Positions 10,274 to 18,972 of a DNA stretch of 64,000 nucleotides are shown here, one piece after another. The position numbers and the translations under genes were made by a program. Below the pieces are notes generated by a model. That model did no database searches and was not told where the DNA came from. It was given only the letters and a program-made list of their open reading frames with translations. Position 1 is the stretch's first letter, and each line of letters begins with the position of its first letter. Origin of the DNA: Rhodopseudomonas boonkerdii (lineage in GTDB: Bacteria > Pseudomonadota > Alphaproteobacteria > Rhizobiales > Xanthobacteraceae); assembly GCF_021184025.1 (NCBI RefSeq), contig NZ_CP036537.1, positions 4,154,001 through 4,218,000 on the forward strand, read 5' to 3'.

Positions 10274-11659
10274 CTACGGCACTCTGCTTTTAACTTCCCC
10301 CAAATCCCAGAAAAGGCCCGCCATGATGCGCAGTGCTTCGGCCGTCACCGGCTTGAGGATGTGCTCGTCGGGCGCGTGCTGCGAGCAGCCGGGATAGGAA
10401 TGCGGCACCCACACGGTGGGCAGCCCGAGAATATCCGTGAACACATCGTTCGGCAGCGAGCCGCCGAAATTCGGCAAGAGCGCTGGCGGCTTGCCCGTCG
10501 TCTTGCGCACCGACTCCACGGCCCAGCCGACCCATGGATTGTCGACATCGGTGCGCGAGGCGTTGAAATACTGCGACTGGCTCACTTTGACGTCGCCATA
10601 GCCCATCGCAGAGAGATGCTTCTCGATGGCCGGCACGACATTCTCGATGTCGGTGCCAACGACGAAGCGGAGCTGCAACACTGCATGCGCTTCACCGGGA
10701 ATGGCGTTCGCAGGGTTCGCGACATTGCCGGCATTGATCGCCAGCACTTCCAGCGTATTCCACGCATAGAGGCGCTCGGCGGGCGACAACCCCTCCTCGC
10801 CCCAGCCATGCGAGAGCGATGGCTCATCCGGCGTCGGCGACACCACCACATCGGCAAGCGCCGCGCGGATCTGGTTGGTGATGCGCGGCGGCTTCAAGGC
10901 GTCGAGCAAAATGCGGCCGTCACGATCGACCAGCGTCGATATAGCAGATGCGAGGATGGTGGCAGCGTTGGCGAGCAAGCCACCCCAATTGCCGGAATGA
11001 TGCGCTCCGTCGCGCAGCTTGAGATCGAGATGGATGCGGCGACCGCCACGGCAGCCAAGAAAAATGGTCGGGCGTTCGGCGGAGAGCCGCGGACCGTCCG
11101 AGGCGAGGAATAGATCGGCCTTCAATTCATCGCGCAGGCTTTCGCAAACCTTGGGCAGATCGGGTGAGCCGATCTCCTCGCCCATCTCGACGATGAACTT
11201 CACATTGAAGCCGAGCCTGCCGCCGCGCACCACATGCACGGCGCGGAGCGCAGCGATATTGATGGCGTGCTGGCCCTTGTTGTCGGCGGTGCCGCGGCCA
11301 TAGACGCGTTCGCCCACCGTCGTGCAGCGCCAGGGATCGAGGCCGTCGCGCCACTCGCCCTCCATGCCGGGCACGACATCGCCGTGACCGTACATCAGCA
11401 CGGTCGGCAGCTCGGCGCTTTCGTAATAGGTCGCGAGCAGGCTTGGCCCCCGACCCGAAGGCGACGGAACGATCTTCGTCGCAAAGCCGAGTGCGTTGAA
11501 TTGCGGCACCAGCTCCTTGTCGAGATAGGCCCGCAGCTCCTCGCCATGCTTGTCGCTCTGGCTCTCGGTCCTGTAGCCGACCATACGGTCGAGCACGGCG
11601 AGAAACTCGCCGGACTCGAAGTGCGCATCGATGTGCGCGATCACTCGTTCGCGCGACAT
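10274..11659 (-). CDS. M20 family metallopeptidase (dipeptidase / N-acyl-amino-acid hydrolase)
   Basis: A 461-residue zinc peptidase with the family signatures: metal-ligand motif YGHGDVVPG near residue 90, GRGTADNKGQ with the bridging Asp, and EMGEEIGSPDLP with the catalytic Glu pair. A dimerisation domain lies between about 200 and 330, and the last ligand is His in PHSYPGCSQHAPDEH. The enzymes remove amino acids from dipeptides or acyl groups from amino acids in the cytoplasm. Its start overlaps the stop of the aminotransferase gene by one base, so both are one operon with the kinase. Together with the peptide importer this suggests peptide degradation. Confidence 0.9.
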   Translation of the reverse strand: MSRERVIAHIDAHFESGEFLAVLDRMVGYRTESQSDKHGEELRAYLDKELVPQFNALGFATKIVPSPSGRGPSLLATYYESAELPTVLMYGHGDVVPGMEGEWRDGLDPWRCTTVGERVYGRGTADNKGQHAINIAALRAVHVVRGGRLGFNVKFIVEMGEEIGSPDLPKVCESLRDELKADLFLASDGPRLSAERPTIFLGCRGGRRIHLDLKLRDGAHHSGNWGGLLANAATILASAISTLVDRDGRILLDALKPPRITNQIRAALADVVVSPTPDEPSLSHGWGEEGLSPAERLYAWNTLEVLAINAGNVANPANAIPGEAHAVLQLRFVVGTDIENVVPAIEKHLSAMGYGDVKVSQSQYFNASRTDVDNPWVGWAVESVRKTTGKPPALLPNFGGSLPNDVFTDILGLPTVWVPHSYPGCSQHAPDEHILKPVTAEALRIMAGLFWDLGEVKSRVP

Positions 11660-12999
11660 CAGAGCGTCGCGAACACGGCGTCGGCCTCGGTGAGGAGGCG
11701 ATCGGCATGCGCGGCCGTAAAGACCAGCGGCGGGCGAATCTTCAGCGTGTTGGCGGCGGCGCCGGTGGCCGAGATCAGCACACGGCGAGCGCGCAGGCCG
11801 TTGACGATTGCGGCAGCAGCAGCCGCATCGGGCTCCTTGGTGCTGCGGTCCTTGACCATTTCGACGCCAATATAAAGGCCGGAGCCGCGGACATCGCCGA
11901 TGCCCTGATACTTCTTCGCCAGCGCTTCGAAACCTTCGCGCAGGATCTTGCCGACCTTCAGGGAGTTCTCCACCAGCTTCTCGTCATGGATGACGTTGAG
12001 CACGGCCTGCGCAGCAGCCATGGCCACCGTATTGCCGCCGAATGTATTGAAGTAGCGATTGTCACGACCGAACCTCTCGACGATTTCCGGCAGCATCACC
12101 GCGGCGGCGACGGGATAGCCGTTCCCCATCGGCTTGCCCATGGTGATGATGTCGGGCGTGATGCCGTGGCGCTGATAGCCCCACAGCTTCTCACCGCTGC
12201 GGCCGAAGCCCGACTGCACTTCGTCCGCGATGAACACGCCACCAGCCTTGTGGATGACATCGACCACCGGCTGCAAGAGATCGGTCGGATGCGAGAAGAT
12301 GCCATCCGACGAGAACATGGAGTCGGCGATGAAGCAGGCAACGCCGGCGCCTCGGCGCTGCAGATCGACGATCTGTTCGGAGACCTTGTCGGCCATCCAG
12401 CGGCCCATATTTTCCGGCGCGATGCGATAGCTGTCTGGCGCCGGCACGCGGCGCACGAAAGTACCGAGCGGCGAGTACGGGCCGAGCGACGGCGAGAAGC
12501 CAGCGGTTAGCTCGGAATTACCGTGATAGGCCTCATCGGTGATGATGATACCCTGATTGCCGGTGTGATGCCTGGCCATACGCACGGCCAGATCATTGGC
12601 TTCCGAACCGGTGCAGGTGAACATTGCGTGGCGTGCCGGACCATCGAAGGTCGCGAGCAATTGCTCGGCGTAATCGAGGATGCCCTTCTGAATATAGCGC
12701 GTATGAGTACAGACGGTCTGCGCCTGCCTGGTGATCGCCTCGACCACGCGCGGATGACAATGGCCGATGGAAGCGACGTTGTTATAGGCGTCGAGATATT
12801 CATTACCTTGCGAGTCGTAGAGCAACACGCCGTTGGCGCGCGCAACCTCGACAGGATCCTTGTAGAACAGGCGATAGGCCGGGCCGAGCAGCGCGATGCG
12901 GCGTTCGACGAGCTCGCGGCTTTCAGGCGTGAGGCTGGAGGCCGTGGCGGGATCGAAACCGTTGACCATCTTGCCGCGCGGCGCTGACGTGACTGACAT
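11659..12999 (-). CDS. Class III aminotransferase-fold PLP enzyme (possible amino-alcohol phospho-lyase)
   Basis: A 446-residue fold type I PLP enzyme. FTCTGSEANDLAVRMAR binds the cofactor phosphate, FIADEVQSGFGR holds the Asp to the pyridine nitrogen, and K289 in DIITMGKPMGNGYP is the Schiff-base lysine. The ATG at 12999 is chosen because AGGAG stands six bases ahead. It follows an APH-type kinase gene by 27 bases and is coupled to the M20 peptidase. In animals the related pair HYKK plus PHYKPL, or ETNPPL, phosphorylates and then eliminates phosphate from hydroxylysine or handles phosphoethanolamine; a similar role here is inference. Ordinary omega-aminotransferase activity remains possible. 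Confidence 0.88.
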   Translation of the reverse strand: MSVTSAPRGKMVNGFDPATASSLTPESRELVERRIALLGPAYRLFYKDPVEVARANGVLLYDSQGNEYLDAYNNVASIGHCHPRVVEAITRQAQTVCTHTRYIQKGILDYAEQLLATFDGPARHAMFTCTGSEANDLAVRMARHHTGNQGIIITDEAYHGNSELTAGFSPSLGPYSPLGTFVRRVPAPDSYRIAPENMGRWMADKVSEQIVDLQRRGAGVACFIADSMFSSDGIFSHPTDLLQPVVDVIHKAGGVFIADEVQSGFGRSGEKLWGYQRHGITPDIITMGKPMGNGYPVAAAVMLPEIVERFGRDNRYFNTFGGNTVAMAAAQAVLNVIHDEKLVENSLKVGKILREGFEALAKKYQGIGDVRGSGLYIGVEMVKDRSTKEPDAAAAAAIVNGLRARRVLISATGAAANTLKIRPPLVFTAAHADRLLTEADAVFATL

Positions 13000-13025
13000 G
13001 GAATGCTCCTGTGATGCGTTCTTGG

Positions 13026-14057
13026 CTAACACGCGAGATCGATCAGCTGGTTGCCGAGATCGTCCATCGAGCGAGTGAGGAACCAGTCGATCTGGCCCCA
13101 GGTCATGTGGTTGTTGCGCAAGACGTAGTCCGCCACCGACGGCACGCGGTTCGCCATTGCGGTGGACAGCAAAATGCGCGTGGTGAGGCGCGACATGATC
13201 AGCGGCGGGATCAGCGCAAGCTCCTCCTCGGTGAGATCGGCGATGGCGAGATAACCACGCAGGAGATCGCGGCCATGGGCGAAAATCTCGCCTTCCATCT
13301 TCTCCGGCAGCTGGTTGAGCATCGCCGTCGAGACATCGATGGCGATGGCGGTACGTACGGTGTCGCCAAAATCGATGATACCGCTGATGAAAGTCGGAAG
13401 CGTGGGATCGACAACGACGTTCGAGAGCGTGAAGTCGTTATGCAGCACCTGGGTGCGGCAGCGCGAAAGCCGCGATTCGATGGTCGCAAAACGCGCAAAC
13501 ACGGTCTCCAGCCTTCCGCGCCAGCCGGTATCGGTAATTTCGGACAGCAGCGGCGCTAGGGTCGGCAGGTTCTTGACGTCCCACGGCACCACCCGCCCAT
13601 CGGCAGGATGGCTGAAATCCGCGAGCGCGAGGCGCAGCGTCGCCAGCAGCCGACCGATTTCTTCCCGGCCACGTACATCGATGGACACTTCGCCGAGCGG
13701 CTGGCCCTCGACGAAAGACATCATCCGGACCTGGCGACGCTGACCGGCGCGGTCGGTGTAGAGAAAGTGCCCCTCGCCCGCTGCATTGGGGATCACACGC
13801 GGGATCGGCAATTCGGGCGCACGGACCGCGACATGTTCGAGCACGCGGATCTGCAGATCGATTTCGGCGACATCCTCGGCCGGATTGGCAACCTTGAGCA
13901 CATAACGTCGGCCGCTGGCCGGCGCGATCCGGAAGGTATCGTCCTTTTCGGTGGCAAAACGGGTCGGCTTGCCGTCAATGCCAAAATGGGCGCGGGCCAG
14001 ATCCACGGCCTCCGCCTCGCTCATGTTTATATACGATGCCGCGAGGCCGCTCTGCAT
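13026..14057 (-). CDS. APH-family small-molecule kinase (hydroxylysine-kinase-like)
   Basis: A phosphotransferase of about 343 residues. Features are an N-terminal lobe with DDTFRI and YVLKVANP (ATP-binding lysine), the catalytic loop VLHNDFTLSNVVVD with its Asp and Asn, and the Mg-binding SGIIDFGDT. The family includes aminoglycoside, choline, homoserine and hydroxylysine kinases. The true start is uncertain: the frame is open to 14186, but conserved sequence begins only around MSEAEAVDLARAHFG, and no strong ribosome site is visible. Gene order (kinase, class III PLP enzyme, M20 peptidase) points to amino-alcohol or hydroxylysine breakdown rather than drug resistance. Confidence 0.82.
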   Translation of the reverse strand: MQSGLAASYINMSEAEAVDLARAHFGIDGKPTRFATEKDDTFRIAPASGRRYVLKVANPAEDVAEIDLQIRVLEHVAVRAPELPIPRVIPNAAGEGHFLYTDRAGQRRQVRMMSFVEGQPLGEVSIDVRGREEIGRLLATLRLALADFSHPADGRVVPWDVKNLPTLAPLLSEITDTGWRGRLETVFARFATIESRLSRCRTQVLHNDFTLSNVVVDPTLPTFISGIIDFGDTVRTAIAIDVSTAMLNQLPEKMEGEIFAHGRDLLRGYLAIADLTEEELALIPPLIMSRLTTRILLSTAMANRVPSVADYVLRNNHMTWGQIDWFLTRSMDDLGNQLIDLAC

Positions 14058-14270
14058 TGCAATCGGAGCGGAAGTCTCGCGTTTCACTTGGGCATCCACT
14101 TGGTTGATCCAATCTCGATTCGGAACCGGCGCTGGCATGCAAGCCGGTCTGATCGACATTGGCAACGCCGATGTCCATTCTAGCAATCTCGATGCCAGTT
14201 GTCAGGATATCCGCGGCACCCGGCCGCCAATCGCCGGATGGATACCCCCCAGCAAGCTCATATCGAGCAC

Positions 14271-14525
14271 TTACCTGGTGCGGACGGTCCCGGTGGGTCC
14301 GCGCAGATCGGACAGCGGCACGCAGCTCTTCTTGCGGCGCTGGTTGTTCGGCGCCCCCTGCACCTTCAGCACCTTGCCCGCGGAGCAAGAGCCGTTATCG
14401 ACATAGACGGTGGAATAAGGATCCATCGCGAGAGGTTCGAAAGACAGAACTCTCTGCGCTGCCGACGGGTGAACCATGGACAATGTGAGGGCTGCAGCGA
14501 CAAGCCCAAGCCAAACTGAACGCAT
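14271..14525 (-). CDS. Small exported protein, DUF6719-like
   Basis: An 84-residue product with an N-terminal signal peptide (MRSVWLGLVAAALTLSMVHPSAAQ) and a short mature part. That part has VDNGSCSAGKVLKVQG, a basic NNQRRKKSC stretch and the ending RGPTGTVRTR. The two cysteines could form a disulfide in the periplasm. It resembles small secreted proteins often seen in Bradyrhizobium genomes; the DUF assignment is from memory. Function unknown. Confidence 0.6.
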   Translation of the reverse strand: MRSVWLGLVAAALTLSMVHPSAAQRVLSFEPLAMDPYSTVYVDNGSCSAGKVLKVQGAPNNQRRKKSCVPLSDLRGPTGTVRTR

Positions 14526-14530
14526 CAATC

Positions 14531-14761
14531 CTATCTCGCGTAAATAACCAGACCCGCGATGACGACCATGGCCGCCACCGCAAACAAGTGGGCACAAGCG
14601 ACCGATACAGCTTCGACCGCGGGCCCTGCTTTTTGCTTCAGCCCGGATACGGGCATGCGCGACGCGGGCTGCGCCTTGGAGCGAGATATCGTCAATTGAA
14701 CAGTCCCCGATGCCGGCGCGACAACGTCCCTATGCGCCAACGGCCACAAACTCCGCATCAA
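14531..14761 (-). CDS. Hypothetical small membrane protein
   Basis: A 76-codon frame whose product has a polar N-terminal two thirds and one C-terminal hydrophobic helix (LFAVAAMVVIAGLVIYAR). It ends five bases before the start of the preceding small exported protein gene on the same strand. No family is recognised. The single tail helix argues mildly for a real gene; chance is not excluded. Confidence 0.35.
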   Translation of the reverse strand: MMRSLWPLAHRDVVAPASGTVQLTISRSKAQPASRMPVSGLKQKAGPAVEAVSVACAHLFAVAAMVVIAGLVIYAR

Positions 14762-14828
14762 ATGAGGCGAGAGTGAGTCATGAACATGACATGAGACGAT
14801 TGACCGCCGGCGCCTCCGGGATCATGCT

Positions 14829-15164
14829 CTAGTTATCCTGCGTCGCCCATGCCCTGCCGGCTTGTGCGACACCCGGTGCGACATCGCGCCCGCAATTCTC
14901 TGCAGCGCGTTCGAATTGCTCCTGAATTTCAGGCGTCACCGCTCCACCTGCACTGTCGATCTCGCGCAGAGAAATTGTCGAGGTGAATTCGGCCGCGAAG
15001 CATCTGCAAAACTTTCTTGAATCGTTCGAAGGACGGTTCGGGCGCTTGCGGAAATGATTTGAACAGCTCTTTTCCAGGTTGGATGCCATCTGGTCGATTT
15101 CATTGGCCGACGCAAGGGATGCGCAGGCGAGCGCCAACGCGATTGCTACGCCTCTAGACCGCAT
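14829..15164 (-). CDS. Hypothetical periplasmic cysteine-containing protein
   Basis: A 111-residue protein. The start MRSRGVAIALALACASLASA gives a good signal peptide, while the longer frame to 15257 would bury it. The mature part, from about NEIDQMAS, has four cysteines (SCSNHF, FCRCF, NCGRD), suggesting two disulfides in the periplasm. It does not match a family I recognise. It stands alone, divergent from a small membrane protein gene on the plus strand. Confidence 0.55.
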   Translation of the reverse strand: MRSRGVAIALALACASLASANEIDQMASNLEKSCSNHFRKRPNRPSNDSRKFCRCFAAEFTSTISLREIDSAGGAVTPEIQEQFERAAENCGRDVAPGVAQAGRAWATQDN

Positions 15165-15292
15165 CCTACCGTTTCGCGCCAAGGTTCCGATCCCAAATTC
15201 ACATGCAACTGTCATACTATACCTTGGTTTCGCGCATTTATGACGCTTTGTATTCATCCCCGTTCGGGCCGCGCCTTAAACTGGGATGAATT

Positions 15293-15306
15293 GTCGCAAA
15301 TGCGAC
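15293..15306. promoter_or_regulatory. Inverted repeat upstream of membrane protein gene
   Basis: GTCGCA-AA-TGCGAC is a perfect 6-base inverted repeat, 36 bases before the ATG at 15343. It could be an operator; no regulator is identified. Confidence 0.3.
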
Positions 15307-15342
15307 GGTTGAATCCGTCATCCCCAGCGGAGATGGTCGCGC

Positions 15343-15783
15343 ATGGGACGAATCCTGGAATTGATCGCGATCATCGTGATCGGCGGCGGGAGCGCGGCGC
15401 TGTTTGCCTATTCGATGGGCTCGCTCGCGATGGACGAATTCGGCCTTGGCAGCCGGCAGCTCGTCTCAATTTCGCTATTGTCCGCAGGTTTTATCGCCTT
15501 GTTACTTGTTGTCGAGTTCCTCGGCACGTTCAGGACCGCCGCCGCGTCACAAGACGACGGCCCTCAACGGGAAAGCTTGATGCATCAGATCACCAAGGCC
15601 GATATCGTCATTTCCGTGGGCCGCGGCCTCATCATGGCCGCCGCGATTGTTGGAGCGACGTATTATTTCGGCAGCTGGTATCTTGGCGGCGAAGGCCTGG
15701 AAGCACTGTTCCACGGCGCGGATGACCACATCGCAGCTTCAGTCGAAAGCTCGATGACACCGAAAACCGAAGCCACGCAGTAA
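15343..15783 (+). CDS. Hypothetical inner-membrane protein
   Basis: A 146-residue protein with three predicted membrane helices: about residues 4-24 (LELIAIIVIGGGSAALFAY), 40-62 (LVSISLLSAGFIALLLVVEF) and 90-112 (SVGRGLIMAAAIVGATYYFG). A polar loop and an acidic soluble tail make up the rest. No known domain is recognised. It stands just beyond the UDP-glucose dehydrogenase gene, convergent to it, so a link with the polysaccharide locus is possible but unproven. Confidence 0.55.
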   Translation: MGRILELIAIIVIGGGSAALFAYSMGSLAMDEFGLGSRQLVSISLLSAGFIALLLVVEFLGTFRTAAASQDDGPQRESLMHQITKADIVISVGRGLIMAAAIVGATYYFGSWYLGGEGLEALFHGADDHIAASVESSMTPKTEATQ

Positions 15784-15807
15784 CGCAGCTTCGGTCTCAT
15801 CGCAAAT

Positions 15808-17127
15808 TCAATACGCGACGGATTGCGGACGGCCGACACCGCTGTAAAGGAAGCCGTTGCGGATCACTTCGTCAGGCGAATAGATGTTGCGGAGATCGAC
15901 GATCACCGGACAAGCCATGATCGACGCCATTTCCTTCAGATCAAGTGCGCGGAACTGCTCCCACTCGGTGACGATGGTCACCGCATGGCTGCCGCGTGCG
16001 CAATCATAGGCGCTGTCGCAGAAGATGACGTTCTCGAACACCTTCTTCGCCTGCTCCATCCCGACGGGATCGTAGATGCGAATCTCGGCACCCATGTCCT
16101 GCAATGCGGTGATCAACGGGATCGACGGCGCATCGCGCATGTCGTCGGTGTTCGGCTTGAAGGTAACGCCCAGGATCGCGATGGTCTTGCCGCGCAGATT
16201 GCCGCCGAACGCATGCGCCACCTTGCGGGCCATCGCGCGCTTACGCTGGTCGTTCACCGCGACAACCGTCTCGACGATGCGCAGCGGCGCTTCATGATCC
16301 TGACCGGTCTTGATCAGCGCCAATGTATCCTTCGGAAAGCATGAACCCCCATAGCCGGGACCGGCATGCAGGAATTTGCTTCCGATGCGGTTGTCAAGGC
16401 CTATGCCGCGCGCCACTTCCTGCACATTGGCGCCGACCTTTTCAGCCAGATCCGCAATCTCGTTGATAAAGGCCACCTTGGTAGCAAGAAAGGAATTGGC
16501 CGCGTATTTGGTGAGTTCCGCCGTGCGACGGTCGGTGTAGAGGATAGGCGACGCATTCAGGTGCAGCGGGCGATAAACTTCGGCCATGACCTGCTTGGCG
16601 CGCGTATCGCTCGAGCCGATGACGATGCGATCCGGATGCTTGAAGTCGCGAATTGCCGCGCCCTCACGCAAAAATTCCGGATTGGAGACAACCGCGAATT
16701 CGGCATCGGGATTCTCCTCGCGAATGATGCGCTCAACCTCGTCGCCGGTACCAACCGGCACGGTAGACTTGTTCACGATCACCGTGAATTTGGTGATCGA
16801 TTTGGCGATCTCGCGGGCTGCTGCATAGACATAGGTCAGATCGGCATGGCCGTCGCCACGCCGCGACGGCGTGCCCACCGCAATGAAAACGACCTCGGAA
16901 TCGCTCACCGCCTTGGTGACGTCGGTGGCGAAGCTGAGATGCTTCTGTTTGACATTGCTGGCGACCAGCGCGTCGAGACCCGGCTCGTGGATCGGGATCT
17001 CGCCGCGATTGAGCGCGTCGATCTTGCCCTCGTCGGTATCGACGCAGGTGACGTGGTGACCGAAGTCCGAAAAGCACGCACCCGACACCAGCCCGACATA
17101 GCCGGCGCCAATCATGGCAATTCGCAT
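15808..17127 (-). CDS. ugd: UDP-glucose 6-dehydrogenase
   Basis: A 439-residue NAD-dependent enzyme that oxidises UDP-glucose twice to UDP-glucuronate. Seen are the N-terminal Rossmann motif MRIAMIGAGYVGLVSGACF, the EGAAIRDFKHPDRIVIG region, the catalytic cysteine motif GPGYGGSCFPKDTLAL, and the C-terminal second Rossmann domain (AILGVTFKPNTDDMRDAPS). Length is normal for the family. It supplies UDP-GlcA for the exopolysaccharide locus. It is separated from the FkbM gene by a palindrome. Confidence 0.96.
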   Translation of the reverse strand: MRIAMIGAGYVGLVSGACFSDFGHHVTCVDTDEGKIDALNRGEIPIHEPGLDALVASNVKQKHLSFATDVTKAVSDSEVVFIAVGTPSRRGDGHADLTYVYAAAREIAKSITKFTVIVNKSTVPVGTGDEVERIIREENPDAEFAVVSNPEFLREGAAIRDFKHPDRIVIGSSDTRAKQVMAEVYRPLHLNASPILYTDRRTAELTKYAANSFLATKVAFINEIADLAEKVGANVQEVARGIGLDNRIGSKFLHAGPGYGGSCFPKDTLALIKTGQDHEAPLRIVETVVAVNDQRKRAMARKVAHAFGGNLRGKTIAILGVTFKPNTDDMRDAPSIPLITALQDMGAEIRIYDPVGMEQAKKVFENVIFCDSAYDCARGSHAVTIVTEWEQFRALDLKEMASIMACPVIVDLRNIYSPDEVIRNGFLYSGVGRPQSVAY

Positions 17128-17190
17128 TGCATGTCCTGTCTTTTTATAAGTCCGCAGTCAGAACGACCCGGACGCCCCCAGTTTGTAGGG

Positions 17191-17235
17191 GCATGATCTG
17201 ATCCGAAAACCGGCAGCCACTTTTCGGGATCATGC
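17191..17235. repeat. GCATGATC palindromic repeat
   Basis: GCATGATC ... CCGAAAACCGG ... CCACTTTTCGG ... GATCATGC is the well-known small palindrome scattered through Bradyrhizobium-type genomes (from memory). It lies in the 125-base gap between ugd and the FkbM methyltransferase gene and could form a hairpin in their transcript. Confidence 0.75.
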
Positions 17236-17252
17236 CTTGATGCCGTCACCCC

Positions 17253-18044
17253 TCAGCTGCTGAGCAGCAACTCGCCGTCGAGGTGTCGCGGAAAGAAGAA
17301 GAAGTTGTTCACGTAGGATTGCCCGGGTTTGCGGCCACCGTTGGGCAGCAGCGCATCGGAATCCTGCATCGTCCCGATATCGAAGAATTCAACGGGGACG
17401 ATATCGTCATCGGCAAGGAAATAGCCGCGATAGTCCTTGCTCTCGAAGAATTCGAAGATCGATTTCGTGGCATCCGTGCGATGTCGGTCCTCCGCCTCGA
17501 CAAGAAAGATCGGCTGGCAGCGGTCGATCAGGCCGGTCGCTCCCTTCAGAACGTTGAGTTCGTGCCCTTCCACATCGACCTTTACGAAAGCCACCTCGTC
17601 CTTCATGACGCCATCGAGCCGCGCCAGCGGCACATGAGCGGCGACGACATTGGTGACATTTGGCGCGTGCGACTGTTCGAGCGAGGCGAGACCATGGACG
17701 AGCCCGTCATCGCTCTGCGGAATGTAAAGGTCGGCATCGCCCTCATGGTCCGATAGCGCGATCTCGTGAATGCTGACATTCGATGCCGAAGTCCGGCGCA
17801 GCAGTGTCGCCATGTCGTGAGACGGCTCAAAAGCATGTACCTTGCCCGACAGCCTGGCCAGCTTTTGCGTGTAGAGCCCGACATTGGCGCCGACATCGAC
17901 GGTGACGGCGCCGGCCGGCACGATCTTGTCGAGATAATTCAGTTCGCGCTCCGCCGATTTCGGCCGCTTCATAAAGCGCCAGCGCAGCCACATGGAAGGG
18001 AACGCGTCCTTCAAAATCTGCTTGGTCCGTTGTATGGCGGTCAT
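17253..18044 (-). CDS. FkbM family methyltransferase
   Basis: A 263-residue SAM-dependent methyltransferase. The SAM-binding segment VTVDVGANVGLYTQKLARL lies near residue 55, followed by VHAFEPS and, later, VAFVKVDVEGHELNVLKGA, which is diagnostic for FkbM. The start at 18044 follows AGAGGA by six bases; an upstream in-frame ATG has no such site. FkbM enzymes O-methylate sugars or polyketides. Its place between ugd and the priming transferase suggests methylation of an exopolysaccharide residue; this is inference. Confidence 0.88.
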   Translation of the reverse strand: MTAIQRTKQILKDAFPSMWLRWRFMKRPKSAERELNYLDKIVPAGAVTVDVGANVGLYTQKLARLSGKVHAFEPSHDMATLLRRTSASNVSIHEIALSDHEGDADLYIPQSDDGLVHGLASLEQSHAPNVTNVVAAHVPLARLDGVMKDEVAFVKVDVEGHELNVLKGATGLIDRCQPIFLVEAEDRHRTDATKSIFEFFESKDYRGYFLADDDIVPVEFFDIGTMQDSDALLPNGGRKPGQSYVNNFFFFPRHLDGELLLSS

Positions 18045-18165
18045 CGCAGTCCTCTTTGTTCGAGGCAGTTTCGATCTGAAGAACGTCTGGATGCGCGGCA
18101 TCTCGCATCAGGCAGCCGGATACGTCCCTGCCGCTCGCATCCTTCCGGACGAGCAGTCACTGAAG

Positions 18166-18972
18166 TCAGAATGCGTTGCCGGAAATGAATTCCTTGCGTA
18201 CCGTCCGAACGATGATCCGGATATCCTGGGCCATGGACCAGCTCTCGATATAATCGAGATCATAATCAATGCGGGCGATCGCCAGCTTAGGGTCAACGGT
18301 GCTTCCCCGGCAGCCGCTGATCTGAGCAAGACCCGTAATCCCGGGACGCGCGCTATGGCGCTGGAAGTAGTAGGGTACGAGATCTTCATAGAGCATGTTG
18401 GCAGCCAGCATTCCCGGCACATGAGGACGCGGCCCGACCAGCGACATGTCACCCTTCAGCACATTAATAAGCTGGGGCAGTTCATCGAAACTCGTCTTGC
18501 GCAGAATCCTGCCAATCCAGGTTACGCGCGCATCTCCCTGCACCGTCTGTCGAACGCCAAACTTGTCCCCGAGATCGTTCCGCATTGAGCGGAACTTGTA
18601 GATCTTGAAGACGCGGTTGCGATAGCCGTAGCGATACTGCGTGAAGAACACCGGCCCGGGTGATGTCAACTTGATGATCGCGGCAACAATCAGGAAAAAG
18701 GGCAGGAAAAACACCAGCGCCGCCCCCGACGCTGTGACATCGAACAATCGTTTGGTGAGGGACGCTGAGGGTTCCCGCCTGATAAGCGCCTTGTTGCGAC
18801 GACCGCGATAAGCGCCTTTTCCATAGATTCCGTAACCACCGGCAAGCTCCACCGGCCGCGTCGAGATAAACTGTTGCCCTTTCCAGAGTGGAGTCACCTT
18901 GCTTCGTTCAAGACCGACTGAAACAGTAGAGACCATTTGATTGACGCTCCCTGCTGGAACCGTGGTGGACAT
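18166..18972 (-). CDS. Exopolysaccharide priming glycosyltransferase (polyprenyl-phosphate hexose-1-phosphate transferase)
   Basis: A 268-residue bacterial sugar transferase of the short ExoY/WbaP-C-terminal type. Features are one membrane helix around residues 82-102 (ASGAALVFFLPFFLIVAAI), SPGPVFFTQYRYGYRN, KFRSMR, and the hallmark SFDELPQLINVLKGDMSLVGPRPH plus ARPGITGLAQISG. It moves the first sugar phosphate onto undecaprenyl phosphate at the cytoplasmic face and so starts each repeat unit. It is divergent from the plus-strand locus across a 0.8 kb control region. Confidence 0.94.
   Translation of the reverse strand: MSTTVPAGSVNQMVSTVSVGLERSKVTPLWKGQQFISTRPVELAGGYGIYGKGAYRGRRNKALIRREPSASLTKRLFDVTASGAALVFFLPFFLIVAAIIKLTSPGPVFFTQYRYGYRNRVFKIYKFRSMRNDLGDKFGVRQTVQGDARVTWIGRILRKTSFDELPQLINVLKGDMSLVGPRPHVPGMLAANMLYEDLVPYYFQRHSARPGITGLAQISGCRGSTVDPKLAIARIDYDLDYIESWSMAQDIRIIVRTVRKEFISGNAF

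Noticed and set aside
9348..10274. A 308-codon minus-strand frame opposite the VOC gene
   Set aside because: Shadow of a gene with clear VOC motifs; includes the intergenic palindromes.
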